Shown here piece by piece: positions 52,518-60,487 of a stretch of 64,000 nucleotides of DNA (its first letter is position 1; every line of letters begins with the position of its first letter). The notes under the pieces are model-generated. The model was given only the letters and a program-made list of their open reading frames with translations. It made no database searches and was not told where the DNA came from. This DNA is from Massilia agri (GTDB taxonomy: Bacteria > Pseudomonadota > Gammaproteobacteria > Burkholderiales > Burkholderiaceae_D). The translations under genes and the position numbers were made by a program. Where the stretch lies: the NCBI RefSeq assembly GCF_024753255.1, contig NZ_JANUHA010000015.1:62001-126000 (forward strand), in the 5' to 3' direction.

Positions 52518-53105
52518 GGCTGCAAGCGCCGCCAGGCCAGCACGCAGCCGAGCAGGCCGAGCGGCGGCAGCACCCACAGCAGCGGGACGCGCAGCCAGGC
52601 CAGCAGCACGAAGCCGGCGGACGCGATCGCGATGCAGCAGGGCAATGGAATGGGATTCCTGGCCAGCGCGCTGGAGAGCTTGAGGCCGGCCGCCGCGATC
52701 AGGCCGGCGGAGACGGCCGCCATGCCGCGCAGGGCGCCGCCGATGGCCGGATCGTCCTTGAACTGCGCGTGCACGACCGCCAGCAGCAGCACCAGCACCA
52801 GGGGCATGGCCAGCAGGCCGCCCATGGCCGCCAGCGCGCCGCGCAGGCCGAACCAGCGCGCCGCGCAGGCCGAACCAGCGCGCGCCGAGCGTCAGGGCCA
52901 GGTTGACCACGTTCGGGCCGGGCAGGATCTGCGCCACCGCCCAGTCTTCGACGAACTCCTCGTGCGTCAGCCAGCGCTTGCGCTCGACCAGCTCGCGCTG
53001 GACGACCGGCAGCACGCCGCCGAAACCTTGCAGGGCAAGGATGGTGAAGGAGACGAAGAGATCGGTGAGCGAGGCGGGCCGGGGGCGGGGAGGTGGGGAA
53101 TCCAT
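52514..53105 (-). pseudogene. chromate transporter, first half, frameshifted by a 22-bp duplication
   Basis: From ATG 53105 the product reads MDSPPPRPRPASL, then LVSFTILALQGFGGVLPVVQ-type ChrA sequence (FEDWAVAQILPGPNVVNLAL) to LGARWFGLRGAL. There the frame shifts, and the rest, AAMGGLLAMPLVLVLLLAVV to the stop at 52514, is in another frame. Deleting one 22-bp copy of a tandem duplication restores 190 codons. Its stop overlaps the second gene's start by 3 bp, as expected of a coupled ChrA pair. Confidence 0.88.
52835..52878. repeat. 22-bp exact tandem duplication
   Basis: Two abutting copies of a 22-bp unit (52835-52856 and 52857-52878), both beginning CGCGCCGCGCAGG and ending GAACCAG. A +22 insertion shifts the frame by one and explains the broken chromate transporter gene. 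Confidence 0.92.
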
Positions 53106-53158
53106 TGGCGCATTATCGCCGTCCGTCCTGCGCCCTGTCCACGCGGACCCGGCCGGTC

Positions 53159-53335
53159 TCAGCCGCCGCCGATCCCCCGCATCACGTGGCCGCTGCCGCC
53201 GCAGTTCGGACAGGGCTTGCCGTCGGCCTGCTTGCCGCTGCCGGCGCAGACTTCGCAGACGTCTTCGCCGGCGCCGGGCGTGCCCGGTTCGGCTTCGTCG
53301 CCGGGATTCATGTCGGGATCGGGTTGCATGCTCAT
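53159..53335 (-). CDS. small DnaJ-type zinc-finger protein (two CxxCxGxG)
   Basis: 58 residues. Two zinc motifs CEVCAGSG and CPNCGGSG separated by KQADGKP, as in one half of the DnaJ cysteine-rich domain. An acidic, Pro-rich N-terminus (MQPDPDMNPGDEAEPGTPGA) precedes them. The start at 53335 follows GCGAGGACACC. It probably binds zinc and may act as a small chaperone or adaptor, which is inferred only from the motif. Confidence 0.78.
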   Translation of the reverse strand: MSMQPDPDMNPGDEAEPGTPGAGEDVCEVCAGSGKQADGKPCPNCGGSGHVMRGIGGG

Positions 53336-53462
53336 GGTGTCCTCGCTCGTCGATGGTTGGCGCGGCCATTGTAGGCGGCGTGGGCGGGCGGTGTCGCAGC
53401 GCTGCCCGCCTGGTATGGTCCAAGCACGAAAACACAATCACGCCTTTGACCTAAATCGGGTA

Positions 53463-53490
53463 TTGACATTGATTTGGCTTCGACCATACT
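53463..53490 (+). promoter_or_regulatory. promoter of the small protein gene at 53534
   Basis: TTGACA (53463-53468), 16-bp spacer and CATACT (53485-53490). Its start region TTGACATTGATTTGG resembles TTGACATTAATTTGG upstream of cydA at 3858. It overlaps any longer (TTG) start for the downstream gene, favouring ATG 53534. Confidence 0.6.
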
Positions 53491-53533
53491 GCTCGCAGCC
53501 CCACCAATCCATCTCAGAAAGGGCAGGCGCACG

Positions 53534-53761
53534 ATGAATCCTCCGCGTATTCTCCACGCCGTCTCCGACAGCGCCAACGAGGCCAGGCGCGACTTGCGCC
53601 AGCGCGACATCGTCGACGACGCCCTCCTTCTGATGCGGGCGGCCGGCACCCTGTCGGCCCTCGAGTTCCTGAAGTCGCATGCGGTCGACACCCGGATCAT
53701 CACCCGTGTCCTGCTCGACCCGTCGAAGCGCCGCGGTGGCGCCTCCCTGAGTCCGGCCTGA
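53534..53761 (+). CDS. small hypothetical protein
   Basis: 75 residues (MNPPRILHAVSDSANEARRD to GASLSPA), helical, with a RQRDIVDDALLLMRAAGTLS core and a cationic end. ATG 53534 has GGGCAGG upstream and sits 43 bp after a good -10. No family recognised. The frame could be extended to TTG 53474, but that would place translation inside the promoter. A hairpin-like GC-rich stretch (ACCCGGC...GCCGGGT, 53761-53800) may end it. Confidence 0.6.
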   Translation: MNPPRILHAVSDSANEARRDLRQRDIVDDALLLMRAAGTLSALEFLKSHAVDTRIITRVLLDPSKRRGGASLSPA

Positions 53762-53814
53762 CCCGGCCCTGCTGCCGCCGGGCCCGGTTCGAAGCCGGGT
53801 CAGGCGGAGCGGGC

Positions 53815-54045
53815 TTATGCACAAAAATTTCCTAAGGATAATTTTGTGCATGAGCCTGACGCGTATGCGAGACATGCATGTAAACCCTTGATTTTTGGGG
53901 CTATGAACGCTGCCTTCCCAATAGGCAAATTGTTGAGAGCCGCATCAATGGCCGTGTCCGGCGTGTCAAGCCCCCGCTTTTCCACATAGTTATTCACAGA
54001 GTTTGTGGATATCCGGAAAATATTTTATAGATCCGTGACTTAGCG
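53815..54045 (+). repeat. element A: non-coding copy with three DnaA-box-like 9-mers
   Basis: Roughly 230 bp, AT-rich against the background, matching element B (56310-56553). It contains TTTTCCACA (53978-53986), TTATTCACA (53990-53998) and, inverted, TGTGGATAT (54004-54012). An inverted repeat TGCACAAAA (53818-53826) / TTTTGTGCA (53842-53850) lies at its left end. No reading frame of interest; it sits directly upstream of the helicase promoter. Confidence 0.75.
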
Positions 54046-54144
54046 ATTTTTTTGCATGTAATGCATGACCTGACGGCCGGCAAGTCGGCGTCCCGCGACG
54101 CGGCAGCGCTTGCACGCGCCCGGATTTCTGCTTGCGCAACAAAA

Positions 54145-54160
54145 CTGGATAAATGTACAG
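54145..54160 (+). promoter_or_regulatory. LexA (SOS) box of the helicase gene
   Basis: CTGGATAAATGTACAG fits CTG-N10-CAG and agrees with the proteobacterial consensus CTGTATATATATACAG in 13 of 16 bases. It lies 6 bp upstream of ATG 54167, overlapping any possible -10 (TACAGT at 54156), where LexA would block transcription. Confidence 0.68.
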
Positions 54161-54166
54161 TATGGC

Positions 54167-56281
54167 ATGTCCAACCCAGCCGCTCCCATGTCCGCCGTCC
54201 TCGACCAGCCTGTCTTGCCAAGCGACCCGTTCGCCAGTCTCAATGCCGAACAGCGGGCCGCGGTCGAGCATGACATCGGCGCCGAGCTGGTGCGTCCCTT
54301 GCTGGTCGTGGCCGGCGCCGGCTCGGGCAAGACCAATACCCTGGCGCACCGGGTGGCGCGCCTGATCCAGTCGGGCGCCGATCCCCAGCGCATCCTGCTG
54401 CTCACCTTCTCGCGCCGCGCCGCGGGCGAGATGGGCCAGCGCGCCAGCGGCGTGCTGCAGCGCCTGCTGGGCCGGAATGGCGCCGGTTCCCCGATCACGC
54501 TGCCCTGGGCCGGGACCTTCCACGCGATCGGCGCGCGCCTGCTGCGCGAATACGCCGGCCGCATCGGCCTGGACGAATCCTTCACCATCCACGACCGCGG
54601 CGACTCGGAAGACCTGATGGGCATGGTGCGCCACGAGATCGGCCTGTCAAACACGGCTATGGACAGGCGCTTTCCGCTGAAGGGTACCTGCCTGTCGATC
54701 TATTCGCGGGTGGTGAACAGCCGCGCGCCTTTGGAGGAGGTGCTGCAGTCGACCTTCCCCTGGTGCGGCGAGTGGGAAGGCCAGCTCAAGACCCTGTTCG
54801 GCGCCTACGTCGACGCCAAGCAGGAGCAGAACGTGCTCGACTACGACGACCTGCTGCTGTTCTGGGCCGAGATGGCCGGCGACCCGGTGCTGGGCCCGGA
54901 GCTCGGCGCCCTGTTCGACCACGTGCTGGTCGACGAATACCAGGACACCAACCGCCTGCAGGCCGCCATCCTCACCGGCATGAAACCGGGCGGCGAGGGC
55001 GTGGTGGTGGTGGGCGACGACGCCCAGTCGATCTATGCCTTCCGCGGCGCGACGATCCGCAACATCCTCGACTTCCCGAACGAGTTCACCCGTCCCGCGC
55101 AGGTGATCACGCTCGAGCGCAACTACCGCTCGACCCAGCCCATCCTGGACGCCTCCAACGCGGTGATCGCCGGCGCGCTGGAGCGCCATGCGAAGACGCT
55201 GTGGACCGACAAGGCATCCGGCGCCAAGCCGCAGCTGGTCCTGATTCCCGACGAGGCCGAGCAGGCGCGCTGGGTCTGCAACCGCATCCTCGAGCACCGC
55301 GAGGCCGGCATCAAGCTCACCCAGCAGGCCGTGCTGTTCCGCGCGGCCAGCCACAGCGCGGCGCTGGAACTCGAGTTGATGCGCCGCAACATCCCCTTCG
55401 TCAAATTCGGCGGCCTGAAATTCCTCGAGGCCTCCCACATCAAGGATGTGCTGGCGGTGCTGCGCTTCGTGCAGAACCCCGCCGGGCGCCTGGCGGGCTT
55501 CCGCACCGTGCAGCTGATCCCCGGCATCGGCCAGGCCACCGCGACACGCCTGCTGGACGCGGCCGCGCAAGCGCCCGACCCGGTCGCGGCGCTGGAGGGC
55601 TTCGCGCCGCCGGCGCGCAGCAAGGTCGATTGGGACGCCTTCTGCGTCCTGTACCGACGGCTGCGTACGCCCGGCCTGCGCTGGCCGGCCGACATCGAGC
55701 TGGTGAAACAATGGTACCTGCCGCACCTGGAGCGCCTGCACGACGACGCGCAAGTCCGCGCGGCCGACGTCGAGCAGCTGGCCCTGCTTGCGGGCGGCCA
55801 CGGTTCGCGCGAAGCCTTCCTGGCCGAGATCACGCTCGACCCGCCCGAGGCCACCAGCGACCGCGCCGGGCCGCCCTTGCTTGACGAAGACTACGTGATC
55901 CTCTCGACCATCCATTCGAGCAAGGGGCAGGAGTGGAAATCGGTGCACGTGCTGAATGTGGTGGACGGCTGCATCCCATCGGACATGGCGACCGGGAACC
56001 AGGATGACATCGAGGAAGAGCGCCGCCTGCTCTACGTGGCGATGACGCGCGCCCGCGAACACCTGCACCTGGTGCTGCCGAACCGCTTCTTCATCAAGCA
56101 GCAGGCGTCCACGGGCGACCGGCATGTGTATGCGGCGCGCACGCGCTTCATTACGCCGGCCATGCTCAAGCATTTCGAGGAAACCGCCTGGCTCGACGCC
56201 GAGTCCCGGCACCTGCGCAAACCGGTGCCGGAAAGCATCCGGATGATGGTGAGGGACCGGGCAAGAAGCGCCTGGAAATGA
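54167..56281 (+). CDS. UvrD/Rep-type superfamily 1 DNA helicase
   Basis: 704 residues. Motifs: LLVVAGAGSGKTNTLAHRVA (I, about residue 48), TFSRRAAGEM (Ia), LVDEYQDTNRLQA (II), VVGDDAQSIYAFRGA (III), LERNYRSTQPI (IV), LSTIHSSKGQEWKSV (V) and EEERRLLYVAMTRARE (VI). An ATP-driven 3'-5' helicase of the UvrD/PcrA/Rep group. No ribosome site is clear before ATG 54167; ATG 54188 is an alternative. It is flanked by elements A and B and probably SOS-controlled. Confidence 0.9.
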   Translation: MSNPAAPMSAVLDQPVLPSDPFASLNAEQRAAVEHDIGAELVRPLLVVAGAGSGKTNTLAHRVARLIQSGADPQRILLLTFSRRAAGEMGQRASGVLQRLLGRNGAGSPITLPWAGTFHAIGARLLREYAGRIGLDESFTIHDRGDSEDLMGMVRHEIGLSNTAMDRRFPLKGTCLSIYSRVVNSRAPLEEVLQSTFPWCGEWEGQLKTLFGAYVDAKQEQNVLDYDDLLLFWAEMAGDPVLGPELGALFDHVLVDEYQDTNRLQAAILTGMKPGGEGVVVVGDDAQSIYAFRGATIRNILDFPNEFTRPAQVITLERNYRSTQPILDASNAVIAGALERHAKTLWTDKASGAKPQLVLIPDEAEQARWVCNRILEHREAGIKLTQQAVLFRAASHSAALELELMRRNIPFVKFGGLKFLEASHIKDVLAVLRFVQNPAGRLAGFRTVQLIPGIGQATATRLLDAAAQAPDPVAALEGFAPPARSKVDWDAFCVLYRRLRTPGLRWPADIELVKQWYLPHLERLHDDAQVRAADVEQLALLAGGHGSREAFLAEITLDPPEATSDRAGPPLLDEDYVILSTIHSSKGQEWKSVHVLNVVDGCIPSDMATGNQDDIEEERRLLYVAMTRAREHLHLVLPNRFFIKQQASTGDRHVYAARTRFITPAMLKHFEETAWLDAESRHLRKPVPESIRMMVRDRARSAWK

Positions 56282-56309
56282 CCGCGCAAGATGAGCGCAG
56301 ATGAGGGCA

Positions 56310-56553
56310 CGTTGACGACTTATCCCCCGCCGGCGTGTTTTGTAGGAATCTGCCTAAGGTATTAAGGTTGCACGAAAGCAGTGCGTGTGTAAGTCGTTGA
56401 TTTTACGAGGCTTTGATTTTGCCTTCAGAACGGGCATTTTGTTGAAACCCGCATCATTACTGGACTTTCGCCTTGTCAAGTAGTGCTTTTCCACATCTTT
56501 ATCCACAGATCTTGTGGATATTGGCGAATGTTCAAAAAAATCAGGCACTTAGC
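56310..56553 (+). repeat. element B: second copy of the three-box element
   Basis: Aligns with element A over about 170 bp without large gaps. Boxes TTTTCCACA (56487-56495), TTATCCACA (56499-56507, a perfect DnaA box) and TGTGGATAT (56513-56521) sit at the same 12- and 14-bp offsets as in A. The last two form a perfect hairpin TATCCACA-gatct-TGTGGATA. Located between the helicase stop and the convergent sirtuin stop; no gene in it. Confidence 0.78.
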
Positions 56554-56555
56554 TT

Positions 56556-57386
56556 TCAGATTTGATTTTTATCAATTCCCAAGGCCTCGGCCAGCAACTG
56601 CAGTGCCGGTAGTGCGCCCATCTCCAGAGCAACGCCATGGCGCACCGCCGCTTCGCGCGGATTGATGCGCACCACCGGCGCGCCCTGCGACTCCGCCATT
56701 CGCCTGACCGACGGTATGTCAACGCCCGCCCCGAGCTCGATCACGGCCAGCCGGGCGACCTTGGCGCGCCAGCGCGCGAAGCGCGCGTACTGCGCTTCGC
56801 TGCGCTGGGGCAGCCAGGCGCCGTCGCCGAACATCAGGATGTTGGGCCGCGAAAGCAGCGCGCAGCGTGGGCAGGCCGGCAGGGGCGAGACCAGCCTGCA
56901 GGCATCCATGTCGATTGCCGGCGCGACGCCGTCCGCCGGCCAGATCGCCTCGCCGCAGGGGCGCGTGCATTGCAGGTGGTGGATCGAGCCGTGGCATTCG
57001 ACCACCGCATCTTCCGCGAAGCCGGCGCGCTGGAACTGGCCGTCGACATTGCTGGTGAAGACGAAGCTGCCATGCGCCATGCGCGCCGCGATCGCGCGCA
57101 GGATGCCGAAGCCCGCATGCGGCGTGGTGGCGCGGTAGAGCGCGAGGCGGTGGCCATAGAAGCCCCAGGCCAGGCGCGGGTCGGTGTCAAACGTGTCGGG
57201 GCAGGCCATCTCGTGGAAGGCCAGCCCCAGGCGCGCAAGGGGCGGGTAGGCACGCCAGAAGCCGCCTGTCCCGCGAAAATCGGGCAGGCCGGAATCGACG
57301 CCCATGCCGGCCCCGGCCGCGACCAGCAGGCCGTCGGCGTCCTGGATCAGGGCGGCGGCGCGCCTGACGGCGTCGTCAGGCCGCAT
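56556..57386 (-). CDS. sirtuin (NAD-dependent deacylase, Sir2 family)
   Basis: 276 residues. NAD-binding GAGMGVDSGLPDFRGTGGFW near residue 26, TSNVDGQFQRAG near 110, catalytic histidine in ECHGSIHHLQC, and zinc cysteines CTRPCGEA with CPRCALLSRPN. The ligand loops are complete, so it should be active, using NAD and releasing O-acyl-ADP-ribose. Its start region overlaps the end of the HD gene by 11 bp, linking the two on one transcript. Confidence 0.92.
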   Translation of the reverse strand: MRPDDAVRRAAALIQDADGLLVAAGAGMGVDSGLPDFRGTGGFWRAYPPLARLGLAFHEMACPDTFDTDPRLAWGFYGHRLALYRATTPHAGFGILRAIAARMAHGSFVFTSNVDGQFQRAGFAEDAVVECHGSIHHLQCTRPCGEAIWPADGVAPAIDMDACRLVSPLPACPRCALLSRPNILMFGDGAWLPQRSEAQYARFARWRAKVARLAVIELGAGVDIPSVRRMAESQGAPVVRINPREAAVRHGVALEMGALPALQLLAEALGIDKNQI

Positions 57387-58020
57387 GTCCCGCCTCGCGC
57401 TTCAGGCGCTCCAGCTCGGCCAGGAAGCGCTCGGCGGCCAGGCGGGGCGCCCATGGTTCCCAGGGCGTGCAGCCGTAGTGATCGGCCAGCGGGTCGCGCT
57501 CCAGCACCCGGGCGCGGATCTTGAGGGTGCTGCGCACCTCTTCAGGGGTCCAGCCGGTGACGTGCACGGCTTCGGTCGCGGCGGCCAGGCGGTCGGCCTG
57601 CTTGTGCAGGCGGTGCTCCTTCTCGGTCCAGGCGGGCAGGCCGTAGCGCAGGAATACCGCGTGCTCGAGGCGCCGGGTCAGGGCCCGGAAACCCTCGCCC
57701 AGGAAGGGCTTGATGACGGAGACCGCGTCGAAGCCGAGCAGCCCTTCCTCGGCGTCGTGCAGCAGCTCGCGCAGCTCCTGGACGGGCGAGGGGCGGGGAG
57801 CCAGGGCGCGCCGCAGCAGCATGACGGCGATCGAATGCTGGGCCACCGACAGCGGCAGCGGCCAGGCCGAGTGTCCGCCCCAGCGGTAGGTGCGGGCGAG
57901 GCCCAGCGCCAGGTCGGCGTCGTCCCAGTCGAAGGGGGTGGGGTTGAGCAGGTCCAGGCGCTTGCCCGAGGGCATGCGGACCCAGGCGCGCACCTCTTGG
58001 GCGCTGGGAGTGATGTGCAT
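57376..58020 (-). CDS. HD-domain phosphohydrolase
   Basis: 214 residues. The HD-type metal ligands are visible in LSVAQHSIAVMLL and ELLHDAEEGLLG, with a later HKQADRLAAATEA. Similar to YfbR-like and other nucleotide phosphohydrolases, but the substrate is not determined. It precedes the sirtuin on the same strand with overlapping ends. Confidence 0.78.
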   Translation of the reverse strand: MHITPSAQEVRAWVRMPSGKRLDLLNPTPFDWDDADLALGLARTYRWGGHSAWPLPLSVAQHSIAVMLLRRALAPRPSPVQELRELLHDAEEGLLGFDAVSVIKPFLGEGFRALTRRLEHAVFLRYGLPAWTEKEHRLHKQADRLAAATEAVHVTGWTPEEVRSTLKIRARVLERDPLADHYGCTPWEPWAPRLAAERFLAELERLKREAGHAA

Positions 58021-58126
58021 GTGGCGATTTTACACACGAGCACGCGCATTCTCCGCATAATTGATACAGGCAAAGAGGGCCTGCCGGCGTCTCCCTACAC
58101 TGGGACGATTCGGCGTGGAGGCAGAC

Positions 58127-59689
58127 ATGGTGGAAGACGGCGGTATCGAATACGACGTGCTGGTGGTGGGCGGCGGCATCAACGGCGCGGGCATCGCGCG
58201 CGACGCGGCCGGGCGCGGCCTGCGCGTGCTCCTGTGCGACAAGGACGACCTCGGCGCCCACACTTCCTCGGCGTCCAGCAAGCTGGTGCACGGCGGCCTG
58301 CGCTACCTCGAACACTACGAGTTCGGCCTGGTACGCAAGGCCCTGGCCGAGCGGGAGGTCCTGCTGCGCAGCGCGCCCCACATCATGCACCCGCTGCGCT
58401 TCGTGATGCCCCACGATAGCGGCCAGCGGCCCGCCTGGCTGATCCGCGCCGGCCTCTTCCTCTACGACCGCCTGGCGCCGCGCGAATTCCTGCCCGCCTC
58501 GCGGGCGGTCGACCTGGCCGGGCACCGCGCCGGCGGCCCCCTGAAACCCGCCTTCACGCGCGGCTTCGTGTATTCGGACGGCTGGGTCGACGATGCGCGT
58601 CTCGTCGTGCTCAACGCCCTCGACGCCCATGAGCGCGGCGCCGAGGTGCGCACCCGCACGCGCTGCGTCGGCTTCGAGCGGCATGCCCGGCACTGGGTGG
58701 TCACGCTGGAAGGGGATGGCGGCCGCAAGCGGGTGCGCACGCGTTGCCTTGTCAATGCCGCCGGTCCCTGGGCGGGAAGAGTCGATGCGGTGGCCAGTGG
58801 CGCCGCGCCAAAGGCAGGGCGGCGCCTGCGCCTCGTGAAGGGCAGCCACATCGTGGTGCCGCGCCTGTTCGACCACAGCTATGCCTACATCTTCCAGCAC
58901 CCGGACGGGCGCATCGTCTTCGCCATGCCCTACGAGGGCGTCTTCACCCTGATCGGCACCACCGACCTCGACTTCACCGGCGACCCGGACGAGGTCGCGA
59001 TCGCCGACACCGAAACCTCCTACCTGTGCGCGCTCGCGAACCGCTACTTCCGGCGCCAGGTCTGGCCGTCAAGCGTGGTGTGGAGCTTTTCCGGCGTGCG
59101 GCCCCTGCTCGATGACGCGTCCGACAAGGCCTCGGACGCCACGCGCGACTATTCGCTGGGCCGCGACAGCGCCGGCGCCCCCCTGCTGTCGGTCTTCGGC
59201 GGCAAGATCACCACCTATCGCCGGCTGGCCGAAGAGGCGACCGACTGGATCGCGTCGAGCCTCGTCTCCGCCCGGCCCGCCTGGACTGCGGGCGCCTTGC
59301 TGCCCGGCGGCGACCTGTTCGGCGCGATGCCCGACAAGCGCGGCGTGCTCGAATTCGACCGCTGGGTGGCCGCCCTGCAGCGGCGGCTCGACTGGCTGCC
59401 GCCCGGCCTGGTGGGCCGCTGGGCGCGCGCCTATGGCAGCCGCGTGGACACCCTGCTCGCCGGCGCGCGCAGCCTCGACGGGCTGGGGGCCGAGATCGTT
59501 CCCGGTTTGTATGCGGCCGAACTGCGCTACCTGGTGCGGCACGAATGGGCGCGCAGCGCCCAGGACGTTCTCTGGCGGCGCAGCAAGCTGGGCCTGCACC
59601 TGCCGCCGGGCTGCGCGGACGCGATCGACGCCTGGATCGCGGCCGAGCGCGCGCCCAGCGGCGGCGTCGCGCTGGGCGTGCCGGCCTAG
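58127..59689 (+). CDS. glpD: glycerol-3-phosphate dehydrogenase (aerobic, FAD)
   Basis: 520 residues. FAD-binding VLVVGGGINGAGIARDAAGR (residues 11-30), then SKLVHGGLRYLEHYEFGLVR, and the C-terminal FSGVRPLLDD, SVFGGKITTYRRLAEEA and the cap domain. It oxidises glycerol-3-phosphate to DHAP and passes electrons to quinone at the membrane. ATG 58127 follows GGAGGCAGAC. No glpF/glpK neighbours, so it stands alone. Confidence 0.95.
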   Translation: MVEDGGIEYDVLVVGGGINGAGIARDAAGRGLRVLLCDKDDLGAHTSSASSKLVHGGLRYLEHYEFGLVRKALAEREVLLRSAPHIMHPLRFVMPHDSGQRPAWLIRAGLFLYDRLAPREFLPASRAVDLAGHRAGGPLKPAFTRGFVYSDGWVDDARLVVLNALDAHERGAEVRTRTRCVGFERHARHWVVTLEGDGGRKRVRTRCLVNAAGPWAGRVDAVASGAAPKAGRRLRLVKGSHIVVPRLFDHSYAYIFQHPDGRIVFAMPYEGVFTLIGTTDLDFTGDPDEVAIADTETSYLCALANRYFRRQVWPSSVVWSFSGVRPLLDDASDKASDATRDYSLGRDSAGAPLLSVFGGKITTYRRLAEEATDWIASSLVSARPAWTAGALLPGGDLFGAMPDKRGVLEFDRWVAALQRRLDWLPPGLVGRWARAYGSRVDTLLAGARSLDGLGAEIVPGLYAAELRYLVRHEWARSAQDVLWRRSKLGLHLPPGCADAIDAWIAAERAPSGGVALGVPA

Positions 59690-59737
59690 GGCCCGGCAGG
59701 CTATCATGGCGCGTCGACCATTTGAAAAGGAAAACCG

Positions 59738-60337
59738 ATGCGCCTCTACACCAGTCCCCGTGCGCCGAACCCGCGGCGCGTCGCCATGTTCATGGCCGCC
59801 AAGGGCATCACCGGCATCGAGACCGTCGAAGTCGACCTGAACGCGGGCGGCCACCGCAGCCCGGAATTCCTGGCGCTGAACCCGATGGGCCGCATTCCCG
59901 TGCTGGTGCTGGATGACGGCCGCGCCCTGAGCGAAACGCGCGCCATCTGCACCTACCTCGAGGGCCTGTATCCGGAACCGAACCTGATGGGCGTGGATGC
60001 CACCGAGCGGGCCTTCATCGAGATGGCCGACCGGCGCGTGGAGCTGCACCTGATGCTGGAAATCGCGCACTGCGTACGCCACACGCATCCGGGGCTGGCG
60101 GTGCTGGAGCAGCCGCAGTTTCCGGAGTTCGGCGCGGCGCAGGGAAGGAAGATGCGCGATACGGCGCGGTGGCTGGATGGGGAGCTGGGCAAGCACCCGT
60201 ATGTGGCGGGGGAGCGGTTCACGATTGCCGACATCACGGCCTTCTGCGCGCTGGAGTTTGCGCGTGGGCTGATGAAGTTCAGGCCGGGGGAGGAGGGGAT
60301 GCCGCACCTGCAGGCGTGGCGCGACCGCATGGCGTAG
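59738..60337 (+). CDS. glutathione S-transferase
   Basis: 199 residues. Thioredoxin-like N-terminal half (MRLYTSPRAPNPRRVAMFMA, with the conserved NPMGRIPVLVLDDGRALSET loop) and the helical C-terminal half (KHPYVAGERFTIADITAFCA). Ser6 or Thr5 is the likely catalytic hydroxyl. Substrate unknown. The start is 48 bp after glpD; AAAAGGAAAACC upstream. Confidence 0.9.
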   Translation: MRLYTSPRAPNPRRVAMFMAAKGITGIETVEVDLNAGGHRSPEFLALNPMGRIPVLVLDDGRALSETRAICTYLEGLYPEPNLMGVDATERAFIEMADRRVELHLMLEIAHCVRHTHPGLAVLEQPQFPEFGAAQGRKMRDTARWLDGELGKHPYVAGERFTIADITAFCALEFARGLMKFRPGEEGMPHLQAWRDRMA

Positions 60338-60341
60338 GGGT

Positions 60342-60364
60342 GATCCAGTCCAGTGGACTGGATC
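60342..60364. terminator. perfect 11-bp-arm palindrome between convergent genes
   Basis: GATCCAGTCCA, a single central G, and TGGACTGGATC. Located just after the GST stop, between convergent genes. Without a T-tract it may be a factor-independent stop of moderate strength or a mobile-element scar. Confidence 0.45.
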
Positions 60365-60372
60365 ACGCTCTG

Positions 60373-60484
60373 CCGTCCGCGCGTTCAAATCTCCGACGCG
60401 TCGCAAGGAACGGCGTTGTGGCCGTACACAGTTGAGTTGAACGCGCGGATGGGAAACCCGGCTACGCGCCCCGGTCCACCCTAC
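60373..60484. repeat. second, degenerate copy of the REP-like element
   Basis: Left half CCGTCCGCGCGTTCAA (60373-60388) and right half TTGAACGCGCGGATGGG (60437-60453) with GGTCCACCCTAC (60473-60484) correspond to arms of the element at 1904-2004. Also in an intergenic position. Confidence 0.72.
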
Positions 60485-60487
60485 GGT

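Noticed and set aside
53474..53533. Longer TTG start for the small protein at 53534
   Set aside because: It would place the start codon inside the predicted promoter, and a ribosome site is seen only before ATG 53534.
53978..54012. Chromosomal origin of replication
   Set aside because: Three boxes are too few and no dnaA, dnaN, gyrB or AT-rich unwinding region is close; the element is repeated and associated with a helicase.
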